This document shows, in pieces, positions 16,353 to 24,581 of a stretch of 44,379 nt of DNA. Below the pieces are notes generated by a model. The model searched no databases. It saw only the letters and a list, made by a program, of their open reading frames with translations, and was not told where the DNA came from. Both the position numbers and the translations under genes were made by a program. The stretch is taken from assembly GCA_023383055.1 (NCBI GenBank), contig JAHDYP010000038.1, forward strand, positions 1 through 44,379, read 5' to 3'. The DNA comes from Verrucomicrobiota bacterium. Its GTDB lineage: Bacteria; Verrucomicrobiota; Verrucomicrobiia; Limisphaerales; JAHDYP01. The first letter of the stretch is position 1. Every line of letters begins with the position of its first letter.

Positions 16353-17243
16353 TTAGTCAATAAGCTTGAGACCGAGGGACCGGGCGTGCCGAACGGCTTC
16401 GGCGGCATCCGCGGCCGTGACCGTACCCCTCAGTTCCGGGTGTCGGTGGGACTGCCAGGCGGGCCAGAACCCGGTTCGCAAATTCACCCGGACGTTGGGC
16501 ATCCGTTCGGCCAGCCACTCGGCAACCGGTCGCCAACAACAATCCAAATGACCGGGCATAACCAGATGGCGCACGACCAGTTCCGCGTTCGCGTGGGCCC
16601 AAACGAGATTCTCACGAACCACAGCGGTGTAGTTGGAAACCCGCGCGAGCCGGCTTGCGCATTGGTCGTTGCCGAACTTGTAATCGATCACCCAAACGTC
16701 GAACAACCCGGCCAGCAACACCCGCGCCTGGCGAGTTCCATGGCCGTTGGTTTTCCACACGAGTGTGGCCTCGTCCGGAAGTGCGGCCACCAGTTCCAGC
16801 ACGGTCGGGAGATGTAGGGTCGGTTCTCCACCCAGGATCATGATGCTGCGCGCCCCACCGGCCAGTGCCCGCTTGGCTGTGCTCGCGAGCTCACGGATGT
16901 CCGCGGGCCGACCCGCCTGTGGATTCCAGCTTTCCTGCCCGGTGATGCAGAAGCTGCAGCGAAGATCGCATCCGCTCAGGGCGATGGCCAGTGTCGGCGT
17001 CAACCTGAGTTCATCGCTGACCTCGACCTGGGCCTGGAACACGCGGGCGTACTGATCCGCATGGCAGAGACCAGCTCGGCCCGCGAGACGGTTCACACCA
17101 CAAAGATGGGCGCAAAGTCGGCAGTCCAGCAAGGCCGCGCGGGCGGAACGAATCCGGGCGGCGGCTTTGCCCGAGCGAGCGACGTTCTCCTCGGCGAGGG
17201 AATTTGGCACAACGTCGGCACTCCCGATTGTGAAAGCGGGCAT
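16353..17243 (-). CDS. Radical SAM protein, PflX-like
   Basis: 296 aa from the ATG at 17243 (a TTG two codons upstream is also open). The radical SAM motif is CDLRCSFC (Cys92, 96, 99). Before it is a second cysteine group, CRLCAHLCGVNR with Cys60 (41, 44, 48, 60), the pattern of the PflX branch of pyruvate formate-lyase activase-like proteins. 'ILGGEPTLHL' is the G-G-E-P motif for SAM binding, and 'FDVWVIDYKFG' is also typical. These proteins are predicted [4Fe-4S] enzymes that make a glycyl radical or modify a protein; the target is unknown. No glycyl-radical enzyme is adjacent. It lies 72 bases after the small sigma-linked gene, in the same direction as the AAA+ cluster. Confidence 0.85.
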   Translation of the reverse strand: MPAFTIGSADVVPNSLAEENVARSGKAAARIRSARAALLDCRLCAHLCGVNRLAGRAGLCHADQYARVFQAQVEVSDELRLTPTLAIALSGCDLRCSFCITGQESWNPQAGRPADIRELASTAKRALAGGARSIMILGGEPTLHLPTVLELVAALPDEATLVWKTNGHGTRQARVLLAGLFDVWVIDYKFGNDQCASRLARVSNYTAVVRENLVWAHANAELVVRHLVMPGHLDCCWRPVAEWLAERMPNVRVNLRTGFWPAWQSHRHPELRGTVTAADAAEAVRHARSLGLKLID

Positions 17244-17315
17244 CGTCAAGGGTTGGGCTGGTTCACGATCTGGATCCCCGGGTGAAGTTCACGGCTCATG
17301 ATCGAGGCGGACGGA

Positions 17316-17549
17316 TTAGCCGGACCCCAAAAGGCGCTGCCACCACGAACGGGCTGGGGGAGGGGTGTTTTCGATGGATTGGGCCAGGCGCGCCTCGAGC
17401 TGGGGCGGGAGGGCGGTTTGGGCGGCGTCGTGGCGCAGGAGTCCGTCCACGCTCTCGAAGGCCGTGCCGGCGGGAGCCGTCTGGGTATGGAGCTGGGCCT
17501 CGAGTTCGGAGTGTTGGCGCTGTTCGAGTTTGGAGGATTTTCGTTCCAT
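17316..17549 (-). CDS. Small hypothetical protein paired with the ECF sigma factor
   Basis: 77 aa. The ATG is 5 bases after the sigma factor stop, so the two are co-transcribed. The sequence is hydrophilic (Gln, Glu, Ala, Arg rich), with 'FESVDGLLRHDAAQTALPPQ' and 'ARLAQSIENTPPPARSWWQR', and has no membrane segment. The position suggests a short anti-sigma-like regulator or a truncated version of the longer membrane anti-sigma proteins in this phylum, but there is no zinc-binding His-x3-Cys-x2-Cys motif to support it. Function not assigned. Confidence 0.55.
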   Translation of the reverse strand: MERKSSKLEQRQHSELEAQLHTQTAPAGTAFESVDGLLRHDAAQTALPPQLEARLAQSIENTPPPARSWWQRLLGSG

Positions 17550-17554
17550 GGGTC

Positions 17555-18133
17555 TCAGCCGGTTTTGGGGAAGATATGGGCGAACAATTTGCGGGCGCGG
17601 TGAAGCTTGCCGCGCACCGCATCCGAGGTTTGGTGGGTCAGTTCGGCGATTTCGTCGTAGCTGAGCTTTTCATCCGCCACGAGCAACAGCAGCAGACGGT
17701 ACTCTTCGGGCAGGGCGTCGAGCGTACGTTGGATGCGCTGGCCGAGCTCCTTGATTTCGAGGACATGCAGGGGGCTGTCGGTGGTCGCGGGCACGGTGTC
17801 CCAGAGGAAGTCGTCGGCAACGGTGGTGATGTGTCGGCGGTGCCAGCTCTGGAGGAGGTTCTGGCAATGATTGACGGCAATGCGGTAAAGCCAGGTGCGG
17901 ATCGCCGCTTCGCCCCGGAATTCATGGAATTTCCGGTAGGCTTTCAGAAAGACGTCGTGGGCGGCATCCTCAGCCAGGGCCGGGTCGCCGAGGAAACGGA
18001 GGGCCAGATAATAGATCTGCCGGCCATGCGCCTCGTAAACCGCGGCGAACTCGGACGTCGACCATCCGGAACCCTCCGGCAGCTCCGCGGGTGCTGGTTC
18101 GGTGCGCTCAACCACTGGCACGGCCATTTCCAT
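17555..18133 (-). CDS. ECF-type RNA polymerase sigma-70 factor
   Basis: 192 aa. Region 2 is clear (about 28-95): 'FAAVYEAHGRQIYYLALRFL', 'AEDAAHDVFLKAYRKFHEFR', 'IRTWLYRIAVNHCQNLL'. Region 4 (about 133-187) has 'TLDALPEEYRLLLLLVADEK', 'LSYDEIAELTHQTSDAVRGK' and 'LHRARKLF', the helix-turn-helix. No region 3 is present, as in other ECF factors. It heads the minus-strand run that continues through the radical SAM and AAA+ genes, and could regulate that run; no promoter motif can be defined from one copy. Confidence 0.93.
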   Translation of the reverse strand: MEMAVPVVERTEPAPAELPEGSGWSTSEFAAVYEAHGRQIYYLALRFLGDPALAEDAAHDVFLKAYRKFHEFRGEAAIRTWLYRIAVNHCQNLLQSWHRRHITTVADDFLWDTVPATTDSPLHVLEIKELGQRIQRTLDALPEEYRLLLLLVADEKLSYDEIAELTHQTSDAVRGKLHRARKLFAHIFPKTG

Positions 18134-18304
18134 CAGAGTTTGGACCGGCTGGCAATGCGGGAGTCACGGGGAGAATGGGCGGCGGAGCAAACCCTGGCGG
18201 AAAGCCACGTCAATTCGGGACGGCCCAGGAATGGGATTAAGGCCGGAAGACTCGTGGAGGCCGAAACCGTGCGACCGGATGGACCCTGCCGCGACCGTGG
18301 ATGT

Positions 18305-18586
18305 TCACTCCGGGGTCGAACTGGCCACCTGGGCCATCTCCTCCACCATCCGGCGAAAGTCCTCCAGACCCGGCGCCGGCACGATGATCGTGTCCCGCCG
18401 GCCCGCCACGTCTTCCGTGATCCGAAGGAATCTGCCGCGCGGATTCTGCTTCAGCGTAAACACAAACGTCTTGCGCTCGATTTGGATCTTCTCGCTGCGC
18501 AGGGTTTCATCGGCTCCAACTGGCTTTCCGCCGGTCTGCCCCTCTGGCTGGTGCCCATAGGGCGATGGTCGTTCGTTTGAAATCAT
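18305..18586 (-). CDS. PUR-domain (DUF3276) DNA/RNA-binding protein
   Basis: 93 aa from the ATG at 18586; the frame is open further upstream, but the extension would overlap the likely promoter. The conserved part is 'KTFVFTLKQNPRGRFLRITE' and 'GRRDTIIVPAPGLEDFRRMV', the single PUR repeat of bacterial PUR-alpha-like proteins, which form dimers binding single-stranded nucleic acid or RNA. The N-terminal 30 residues are polar and disordered. It stands alone between the sigma factor gene and the DUF4149 gene, both on the same strand, with gaps of about 120 bases or more on each side. Confidence 0.9.
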   Translation of the reverse strand: MISNERPSPYGHQPEGQTGGKPVGADETLRSEKIQIERKTFVFTLKQNPRGRFLRITEDVAGRRDTIIVPAPGLEDFRRMVEEMAQVASSTPE

Positions 18587-18649
18587 ATGCCCGTCGACGC
18601 GCGTCCCCGCGGACCGCACACTTTTAGATTCTCTCTGCCTTGTAACACT

Positions 18650-18676
18650 ACTTTGGCAGGATCCGGGGTTTGTCAA
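18650..18676 (-). promoter_or_regulatory. Possible promoter of the PUR-domain gene
   Basis: A perfect TTGACA (18676-18671, minus strand) lies 85 bases before the ATG. The best -10 match, TAGTGT, is 20 bases downstream, which is long, so only the -35 is convincing. Confidence 0.25.
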
Positions 18677-18706
18677 CCCCTCTTTTTCCCAACCCGCCGC
18701 CAGCCC

Positions 18707-19219
18707 TTACTGAAAGCGGTATCGCGGCGCCTCAGTCGGCGCCTTCGTCAGCCGCACCAGGTAAACCACCACACCCCCGGCCATCACCAGGTTGAGCAGC
18801 TGCGAGATCCCGTGCAGCAGTCGAAAACTCCGCGTCGCCGCCTCATGCTCCTCGGCCACGGCTCCAGGCCGGTACATGTCCAGGTGCAATGCCTGCAGCC
18901 GCGGCTGAATCACATGCCCGCCCACCAGGCTGCACACCAACAGCCCCAGCAAAAGCCAGAGTGTCCACCGCTGAATCTTACGCCCCAGATAGACCCCCTC
19001 CCCCAGCAAATGCAGCAGGGCCACCCCCGCGCAAACCTGGTGCATCGCAAAGTAACGTTCCAACACCACCTGTGCCGCCGCTCCGGCATGCGGACGCCCC
19101 AGCAACCGGAGCATTTCCTCCGAGAAAAAAGCCGGCCCCACCGCCAGGGTGAAAAACACCGAGCCTCCCAGCCATATCGACACATTGGCCACACCAATGA
19201 TCCGCAGCAACCCGATCAT
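18707..19219 (-). CDS. DUF4149 membrane protein
   Basis: 170 aa with four hydrophobic segments (about 3-30, 56-75, 85-105 and 140-160). The start 'ANVSIWLGGSVFFTLAVGPA' with the first-helix W-x-G-x-x-F-F-x-x-x-x-x-P-A-x-F pattern, and 'FAMHQVCAGVALLHLLGE', is typical of the DUF4149 (TMEM205-like) family. It is an inner-membrane protein of unknown function. No partner is evident: 42 bases separate it from the YihY gene upstream on the same strand, so the two may be co-transcribed. Confidence 0.8.
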   Translation of the reverse strand: MIGLLRIIGVANVSIWLGGSVFFTLAVGPAFFSEEMLRLLGRPHAGAAAQVVLERYFAMHQVCAGVALLHLLGEGVYLGRKIQRWTLWLLLGLLVCSLVGGHVIQPRLQALHLDMYRPGAVAEEHEAATRSFRLLHGISQLLNLVMAGGVVVYLVRLTKAPTEAPRYRFQ

Positions 19220-19261
19220 CCCGCGACGCTAGTGGAGATCCGCACCGGTGCCAAGCCCCCA

Positions 19262-20812
19262 TTATCCGCCCGGGGTCGGCCCGCCTCGCTCCGATCCGGC
19301 CGCCCGCTCCGGATTCACCTCCGTCCGTTCCAGCAACGCCCGCAACGTCAACGATCCCGCCACTTCGCCCTCCGCCCGCCTCACCGCCAGATAGGCCTCC
19401 CGCAAAACGTCGTGGCCCCCGCTCGATCGGGTCGCAGACTCCCGTTCATCCCCCGAACGCAACGCCTCGATGATCTGGTCCAAATTAATCTGCTCCAATG
19501 GCCGGGTGGGCGCATACGCCGGGTTGGGGGCGTTGACCTCCACCAGCAGATTCCGCCGGCGCAGCGGTTCCACCAACTCCGTCACCAACCGCGGTGACAC
19601 CTCCAATTCGCCCGCCAAATCCGCCGCCGACGCCGGCGCAGCCCCCCGGTTGAACCGTTCGGCGACCGACAACATCATCCGCAGCGCCACCCACTCGCGT
19701 CCCCGCTGGCTCACCATTTCGTTGCGTTTCTCCTGCAAATAGGCGTGGCGATTCTGAAACGCGTAGGCAACCTGGGCTCCGAACAACAGGATGAGCCACG
19801 AGATGTACACGCCGATCAAAAACACCGGGAATACCCCCAGCGGCCCATAGATCCTGCTGGCCGACACCACCCGCGAGGCAAACACCACGTTGAACTGGCT
19901 GTTCAATATCCAGAGCAACGCCCCCACCGCCCCTCCCACCCAGGCCGCCTGCCAGCGCACCCGCGTGTTCGGCATCAGCCCATACAGCAGTCCAAAGGAA
20001 AGACTCAACACCAGGAACGGCACCAGGTTGAATACCAGCCGCCCCAACGAACTCTGCGCCAGCGCCCGCAAACTCCGTATCGCAGCCCAACGCGCCTCCC
20101 CCACCACGCCGCTTCCAGCCTCCGCCCCCTCAGCCGCGGACACGAACTCCTCGCTCCCGGGAGTCTCACTCTGGCCGGCCGTTGCCGGTGGCGCACCCGA
20201 CACGGTCAGGAACTGGGCGCTCACCGCCATCCCCATCGCCAGGATCACGATCAAGGGACCGAGCGTGATCGCGGTCCAGTAATGGATGACCCGCGACACC
20301 CAACTCCGCCCCCGCAACACTCCCCAGATATCGTTGAACGACGACTCTATCGTGCTGAGCAACCCGATGGCGACAAACACCAGCGCCACCGTCCCCGTCA
20401 CACCCAGCGCCCCGCTGTGTATGTTGGATATGAAATCCTGGATCTGCCCGATCACCCGCTGTCGCGCCTCCACCTTCTCCTGCTCCGAACCGGGCAACTG
20501 CTCCAACTGCGGCGCCACCTGCCCAATCACGTGTTCGATCATCCGCCGGGTCTGGTCCCGGTCGCTCTTCAACAGACTGGTCGACACCCCCAGGCTCACG
20601 GCCAGCAAAGGCACCAATGCCAGCAGAGTCGTATACGCCAGCGCCGTGGCCCGAACCGGACAACGGTTCTTCACGAAGCTGCGTCCCACAAACACCCAAA
20701 AATGCAGGAACCCATATACCGGGTGTTGCGGCACTTCTCCGGGCTTCTCCGAGCACAGCGACGTGACGACCCGCCTCGCCCGGCCGATTAGGGAGATCGC
20801 TCGGTTGACCAT
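19262..20812 (-). CDS. YihY/BrkB family membrane protein with C-terminal winged-helix-like domain
   Basis: 516 aa from the ATG at 20812 (ATG at 20842 also in frame). The YihY/UPF0761 core spans about 40-400 with six hydrophobic segments and landmark motifs 'RATALAYTTLLALVPLLAVS', 'STIESSFNDIWGV', 'VRWQAAWVGGAVGALLWILN' and 'SASRIYGPLGVFPVFLIGVY'. After 'NRHAYLQEKRN' a further 120 residues include 'ASAADLAGELEVSPRLVTEL' and 'LRRRNLLVEV', resembling an Rrf2-like winged helix. An insertion in the middle (about 225-260) is acidic and probably periplasmic. The family is linked to envelope functions, but no activity is proven. Divergent from ftsK. Confidence 0.88.
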   Translation of the reverse strand: MVNRAISLIGRARRVVTSLCSEKPGEVPQHPVYGFLHFWVFVGRSFVKNRCPVRATALAYTTLLALVPLLAVSLGVSTSLLKSDRDQTRRMIEHVIGQVAPQLEQLPGSEQEKVEARQRVIGQIQDFISNIHSGALGVTGTVALVFVAIGLLSTIESSFNDIWGVLRGRSWVSRVIHYWTAITLGPLIVILAMGMAVSAQFLTVSGAPPATAGQSETPGSEEFVSAAEGAEAGSGVVGEARWAAIRSLRALAQSSLGRLVFNLVPFLVLSLSFGLLYGLMPNTRVRWQAAWVGGAVGALLWILNSQFNVVFASRVVSASRIYGPLGVFPVFLIGVYISWLILLFGAQVAYAFQNRHAYLQEKRNEMVSQRGREWVALRMMLSVAERFNRGAAPASAADLAGELEVSPRLVTELVEPLRRRNLLVEVNAPNPAYAPTRPLEQINLDQIIEALRSGDERESATRSSGGHDVLREAYLAVRRAEGEVAGSLTLRALLERTEVNPERAAGSERGGPTPGG

Positions 20813-20914
20813 CGCCGCGCAGCTTAGGATGCTGACCGCCATTCGCAAGGGCCAATCTCAGGCCGCGCCACTTTGACCTTTGAAGTCCCAATTGAACTGT
20901 CTTAGTCTGCCCGC

Positions 20915-23551
20915 GTGGCGCGCAAATCATCTTCCGGCGAGGGCTTGACCGGCGGCTTCGCCGATATCGTCGGCATCGCCTTGGTCAGCCTGGCGCTGCT
21001 CCTCTTCGTTGCCCTGGTCTCCTTCGACCCCCACGACGTCTCCGCCACCACCACCACTCCCAACCCGGTCATTCATAACTGGATTGGATTGGCCGGCGCC
21101 TGGACCGGCTGGCTCACCTTCTTCGTCTTCGGCGCCGCCGCCTACCTTGTCCCCATCCTGATCGGCTGCTTCGGCCTGAGCTACCTCTTTCAGGCCATGG
21201 ACTACTTCCACCGCCACTGGCTCTGGTCCGGGCTGCTCCTGCTCTGTTGCACCGGCTGGCTCGATATCTACAAACAGGCACAACTGCTCGCCACGTTCAC
21301 CGCCAATGTCGGCGCCCCCAGCGCCGGCGGCTACGTCGGTCTCATGCTCAACCGCTTGGTCTTCGGCCATTTCGGCGACCTCGGCGCCACGCTGATCTAC
21401 CTCACCCTCTACTTGATCAGCCTCTTTTACCTCACCAACTTCCACCTCGGCCAGTGGCTCCGCGACCTCTGGCAACGCCGCCTCCTCACCGCCAACGGCC
21501 GACTCAACGCCCAGGAACGCCTCCTCAAGAAACGTGCCCGCGAATTGGAAAAGGAAGCCCGCGAACTCGAGGACGAAGCCACCCGCTCCGGCCTCGGCTC
21601 GGGACTTGGCCCCGACCTGCAGCCCGTCCCCGAACCCACGGTCCGCGACCTGAGCATCCCCCAGGACCGCCCCCGCGCGGCATCCCGTCCAACCCCTCGA
21701 GAGGCAGTCGAACCCGAGCCGGCTCCCGAACCGGTTGCCGAACCTGAAGAAGAGATCATTCCGGCTTCCGAGGTTCGGGCCGCCACCACCAGCGAGGTGC
21801 TCGGCCTCTCGCCCCCGGCCGATGGCGTCCCCACCGACGTCGAGAAAACCGATGAGGCGCCCCCGGGATCGGTTCCCGATGCGGCTCTGGTTCCCAAGCC
21901 TGAACCGGTCCCGCGCGTCAGACCGGCTCCGAAGCGGCCCAAACCCATCGCGGTGGCCAGCACTCCCCAGATCGGCAACTACCAAATGCCGCCCATGGAG
22001 CTCCTCAATTATCCGGAGCCAGCCACCCGCCCCACCGAATCCAAAGAAGAGCTGATGGCCAACGCGCGCCTGATGCAGAGCACCCTAGCCCAGTTCGGCA
22101 TCGAGGTGGCCTTGGGCGACATCACCAAAGGCCCCACCATCACCCGCTACGAACTGCACCCCGCGCCCGGGGTCAAACTCGAACGCATCACCGGCCTCAC
22201 CAACAACATCGCCGCCGCCCTGAAAGCCGAACGCATCCATGTCCTCGCCCCCGTCCCCGGCAAAAGCTCCGTCGGCGTGGAGGTCCCCAATATTGTGAAA
22301 ACGAAGGTCATGATGCGTGACCTGCTCGAGTCCGAAGAATGGCGCAACACCAAAGCCCGCGTCCCCCTGGCCCTCGGCAAGGATGTCTATGGCCACCCGA
22401 TCGTGGCCGATCTCTCGGAAATGCCGCACCTCCTCATCGCCGGGAGCACCGGCTCCGGTAAATCCGTCTGCATCAACGCTATCATCAGCTCTCTGCTCTA
22501 CCGGTTCTCGCCTGACCAGCTCCGCTTCGTCATGATCGATCCCAAGGTGGTCGAACTCCAACTCTACAACCACCTGCCCCATCTCGTCGTCCCGGTCATC
22601 AATGACCCCAAAAAGGTCATCCTCGCCCTCCGCTGGGTCATCAACGAAATGGAGAAACGCTACCAGATCTTCGCCCGCGTCGCCGTCCGCAATATCCGCT
22701 CCTTCAACGACCGCCCCAAACAGAAACCCCCACCCAAACTCCAAACCGAACTGCCGCTCACCGCCAAGAAAGAGAAAATCGAGGCGGGCGCCGACGGCTT
22801 CGCGGTCGAAGTCGACGAGGAAATCGTCGTCCCCCGCGACGATGACATCGTCATCCCCGAACGGCTCAGCTACATCGTCGTCATCATCGACGAACTCGCC
22901 GACCTCATGCTGGTCGCCCCCGCCGACGTCGAGATGGCCATCGCCCGCATCACCCAGATGGCCCGCGCCGCCGGCATCCATGTCATCGTCGCCACCCAGC
23001 GACCCAGCGTCGACGTCATTACCGGCGTCATCAAAGCCAATATCCCCGCCCGTATCGCCTTCCAGGTCGCCGCCAAGGTCGATTCGCGTACCATCCTCGA
23101 CGCCATGGGAGCCGACAAACTCCTCGGCAAAGGCGATATGCTCTACCTCCCCCCCGGCTCCGCGAAGCTCATCCGCGCCCAGGGCGCGCTGATCACCGAC
23201 CAGGAAATCAGCGATATCGTCCAGTTCATCAACCGCCAGGGCAAACCCGCCTACGAAATGGAGATCCATCAACAACTCTCCCGCCCCGGCGGCTCACTCG
23301 ATGACGAAAGCGGCATCGACGAGGACGAAGACCTCATCCAGCAGTGCATCGAGATCATCCGCAGCGAGCAGAAAGCCAGCGTCTCACTCCTCCAACGCCG
23401 ACTTCGCCTCGGCTACACCCGCGCCGCCCGGATCATGGACGAACTCGAAAACCGCGGCATCGTCGGACCCGGCAAAGGCGCCGAACCTCGCGATATCCTC
23501 ATCGACCTCGACGGCCTGGACGATCCCACCGACGGCTCGCGGTCGGTTTGA
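20915..23551 (+). CDS. ftsK: DNA translocase FtsK/SpoIIIE
   Basis: 878 aa with a GTG start at 20915. The N-terminal domain has four or five membrane segments (about 18-190). A Pro/Glu/Arg-rich linker (about 205-345) follows. Then come the alpha and beta parts of the motor: 'FGIEVALGDITKGPTITRYE', Walker A GSTGSGKS (about 511-518), and Walker B in 'IVVIIDELADLML'. The C-terminal gamma winged helix is present ('VSLLQRRLRLGYTRAARIMD', 'RGIVGPGKGAEPRDIL') and would read KOPS-type sequences. Known role: pumping chromosome ends at the division septum and activating dimer resolution. The linker is short compared with E. coli FtsK. An insertion sits before Walker B (about 600-640). Confidence 0.97.
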   Translation: MARKSSSGEGLTGGFADIVGIALVSLALLLFVALVSFDPHDVSATTTTPNPVIHNWIGLAGAWTGWLTFFVFGAAAYLVPILIGCFGLSYLFQAMDYFHRHWLWSGLLLLCCTGWLDIYKQAQLLATFTANVGAPSAGGYVGLMLNRLVFGHFGDLGATLIYLTLYLISLFYLTNFHLGQWLRDLWQRRLLTANGRLNAQERLLKKRARELEKEARELEDEATRSGLGSGLGPDLQPVPEPTVRDLSIPQDRPRAASRPTPREAVEPEPAPEPVAEPEEEIIPASEVRAATTSEVLGLSPPADGVPTDVEKTDEAPPGSVPDAALVPKPEPVPRVRPAPKRPKPIAVASTPQIGNYQMPPMELLNYPEPATRPTESKEELMANARLMQSTLAQFGIEVALGDITKGPTITRYELHPAPGVKLERITGLTNNIAAALKAERIHVLAPVPGKSSVGVEVPNIVKTKVMMRDLLESEEWRNTKARVPLALGKDVYGHPIVADLSEMPHLLIAGSTGSGKSVCINAIISSLLYRFSPDQLRFVMIDPKVVELQLYNHLPHLVVPVINDPKKVILALRWVINEMEKRYQIFARVAVRNIRSFNDRPKQKPPPKLQTELPLTAKKEKIEAGADGFAVEVDEEIVVPRDDDIVIPERLSYIVVIIDELADLMLVAPADVEMAIARITQMARAAGIHVIVATQRPSVDVITGVIKANIPARIAFQVAAKVDSRTILDAMGADKLLGKGDMLYLPPGSAKLIRAQGALITDQEISDIVQFINRQGKPAYEMEIHQQLSRPGGSLDDESGIDEDEDLIQQCIEIIRSEQKASVSLLQRRLRLGYTRAARIMDELENRGIVGPGKGAEPRDILIDLDGLDDPTDGSRSV

Positions 23552-23652
23552 ACCCCGCGAGCGGCGCGACGGATCGTCGCCGGGTCCATTGGGGTTCCAG
23601 CGCGCAATCCGGGTTCTCGGATTCCCGGTTGGTGATTCCGGCTCGGCCGGGG

Positions 23653-24258
23653 CTACTTGCCCTGCCCCACCCAGGCGTCCACCAGAATCGTGTCGCGCGC
23701 CATCAGCACGGTGAACGCAAGCCGATCGAGCGTGCTGAGCAAATTCTCCAGGCGCAGCCGCAGGTTGTAGAGGATTTCATCGAACGATACCGACCGCGAG
23801 AGGTGCCGGGATATGGCCCGCATGTCGGCCAGCGACCGGAGCACCTCCTCCGCCTCCGTCTTGCACTGCTGCCGCAAATCGCGCAGGGACGTCACCGCCG
23901 TGTCGGGCACACCCGCCTGCACGATCGCGAACGACTGGAAGAACGCGGTGCAACCTTCGGCGAAGGGATTCTCGTGCTTGAGCAAACCCAGGAGTTCCTG
24001 GTTGTCCTGCCGGCTCTTCTGCAGCCCGCACACGTCGGTCAACAAATGCCAGCAGGCACGCCGCAGCTTGTCGGCTTCACCCGTGAAACTGCGAATCTCC
24101 TGGATCGACCGCTCCGCCTGCCGCAAGGCCGCCGTGAACCGGAGCTGATCGGCCGCGGCGCGGCGCAGCCGGCGGGCAACCAACAGGTTCAACCCCAGAC
24201 CCACCAGCGACACCACCCCGGCGACAGTGGCGGAGAGGATGATCGTATCGGTGGTCAC
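23653..24258 (-). CDS. Membrane-anchored helical protein, unknown function
   Basis: 201 aa from a GTG at 24258; the frame extends to 24360 but would overlap the zinc-ribbon gene by 60 bases. One N-terminal transmembrane segment (about 4-26, 'IILSATVAGVVSLVGLGLNL') is followed by a long helical, charged region with coiled-coil character ('RQAERSIQEIRSFTGEADKL', 'RDLRQQCKTEAEEVLRSLAD'). I do not recognise a family. It is the last of three genes in the same direction after the large membrane protein and the zinc-ribbon protein. Confidence 0.6.
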   Translation of the reverse strand: MTTDTIILSATVAGVVSLVGLGLNLLVARRLRRAAADQLRFTAALRQAERSIQEIRSFTGEADKLRRACWHLLTDVCGLQKSRQDNQELLGLLKHENPFAEGCTAFFQSFAIVQAGVPDTAVTSLRDLRQQCKTEAEEVLRSLADMRAISRHLSRSVSFDEILYNLRLRLENLLSTLDRLAFTVLMARDTILVDAWVGQGK

Positions 24259-24299
24259 TGGCCGCGGACTATAGAGTCCGGGAACCGACCCGACAAGCC

Positions 24300-24578
24300 T
24301 CAAGCCAACAGCCACAACAGCAGCAGCAGAATCAATCCCGCCGCCGTCAGCAGCACCCACCCGGGACGCCGCTCGCTTCCTCCAGGTGGCCCAAACTCCT
24401 CAGCCACGAATGCCTGGTAATCGAACTCCTCGTCCGGCAAGCCGATCGCGTCACCGGCGGCCGCTTCACTCCAACCGGACGCATGACAGGCACCGCACTC
24501 CGGACAGGCCGCGGCCGCGGGCGGCACTTCCGTGCCGCACACCGGGCACTCGCCGGGGGGATCAAAACGGGCGGTCAT
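24300..24578 (-). CDS. Zinc-ribbon protein with C-terminal membrane segment
   Basis: 92 aa. Two CxxC pairs (Cys11/14 and Cys25/28, in CPVCG and CPECG) form a zinc ribbon. A C-terminal hydrophobic helix (about 73-91, ending in L-L-L-L-L-L-W-L-L-A) would anchor it as a tail-anchored protein with the ribbon in the cytoplasm. The ATG follows the stop of the upstream membrane gene by 3 bases, with AAAGG formed across the stop codon, so translation is coupled. No precise function. Confidence 0.75.
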   Translation of the reverse strand: MTARFDPPGECPVCGTEVPPAAAACPECGACHASGWSEAAAGDAIGLPDEEFDYQAFVAEEFGPPGGSERRPGWVLLTAAGLILLLLLWLLA

Positions 24579-24581
24579 CCT

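Noticed and set aside
15371..16363. Long plus-strand reading frame (330 codons) opposite the AAA+ ATPase gene
   Set aside because: It is the shadow of a highly GC-rich gene with complete AAA+ motifs on the other strand; its product has no recognisable domain.
18587..20791. Plus-strand frames of 336 and 348 codons opposite the DUF4149 and YihY genes
   Set aside because: Arg/Gln/His/Pro-rich shadows of membrane-protein genes.
22085..23275. 396-codon minus-strand frame opposite ftsK
   Set aside because: Product is dominated by Asp, Gly and Val from the antisense of a biased codon set; ftsK is certain.
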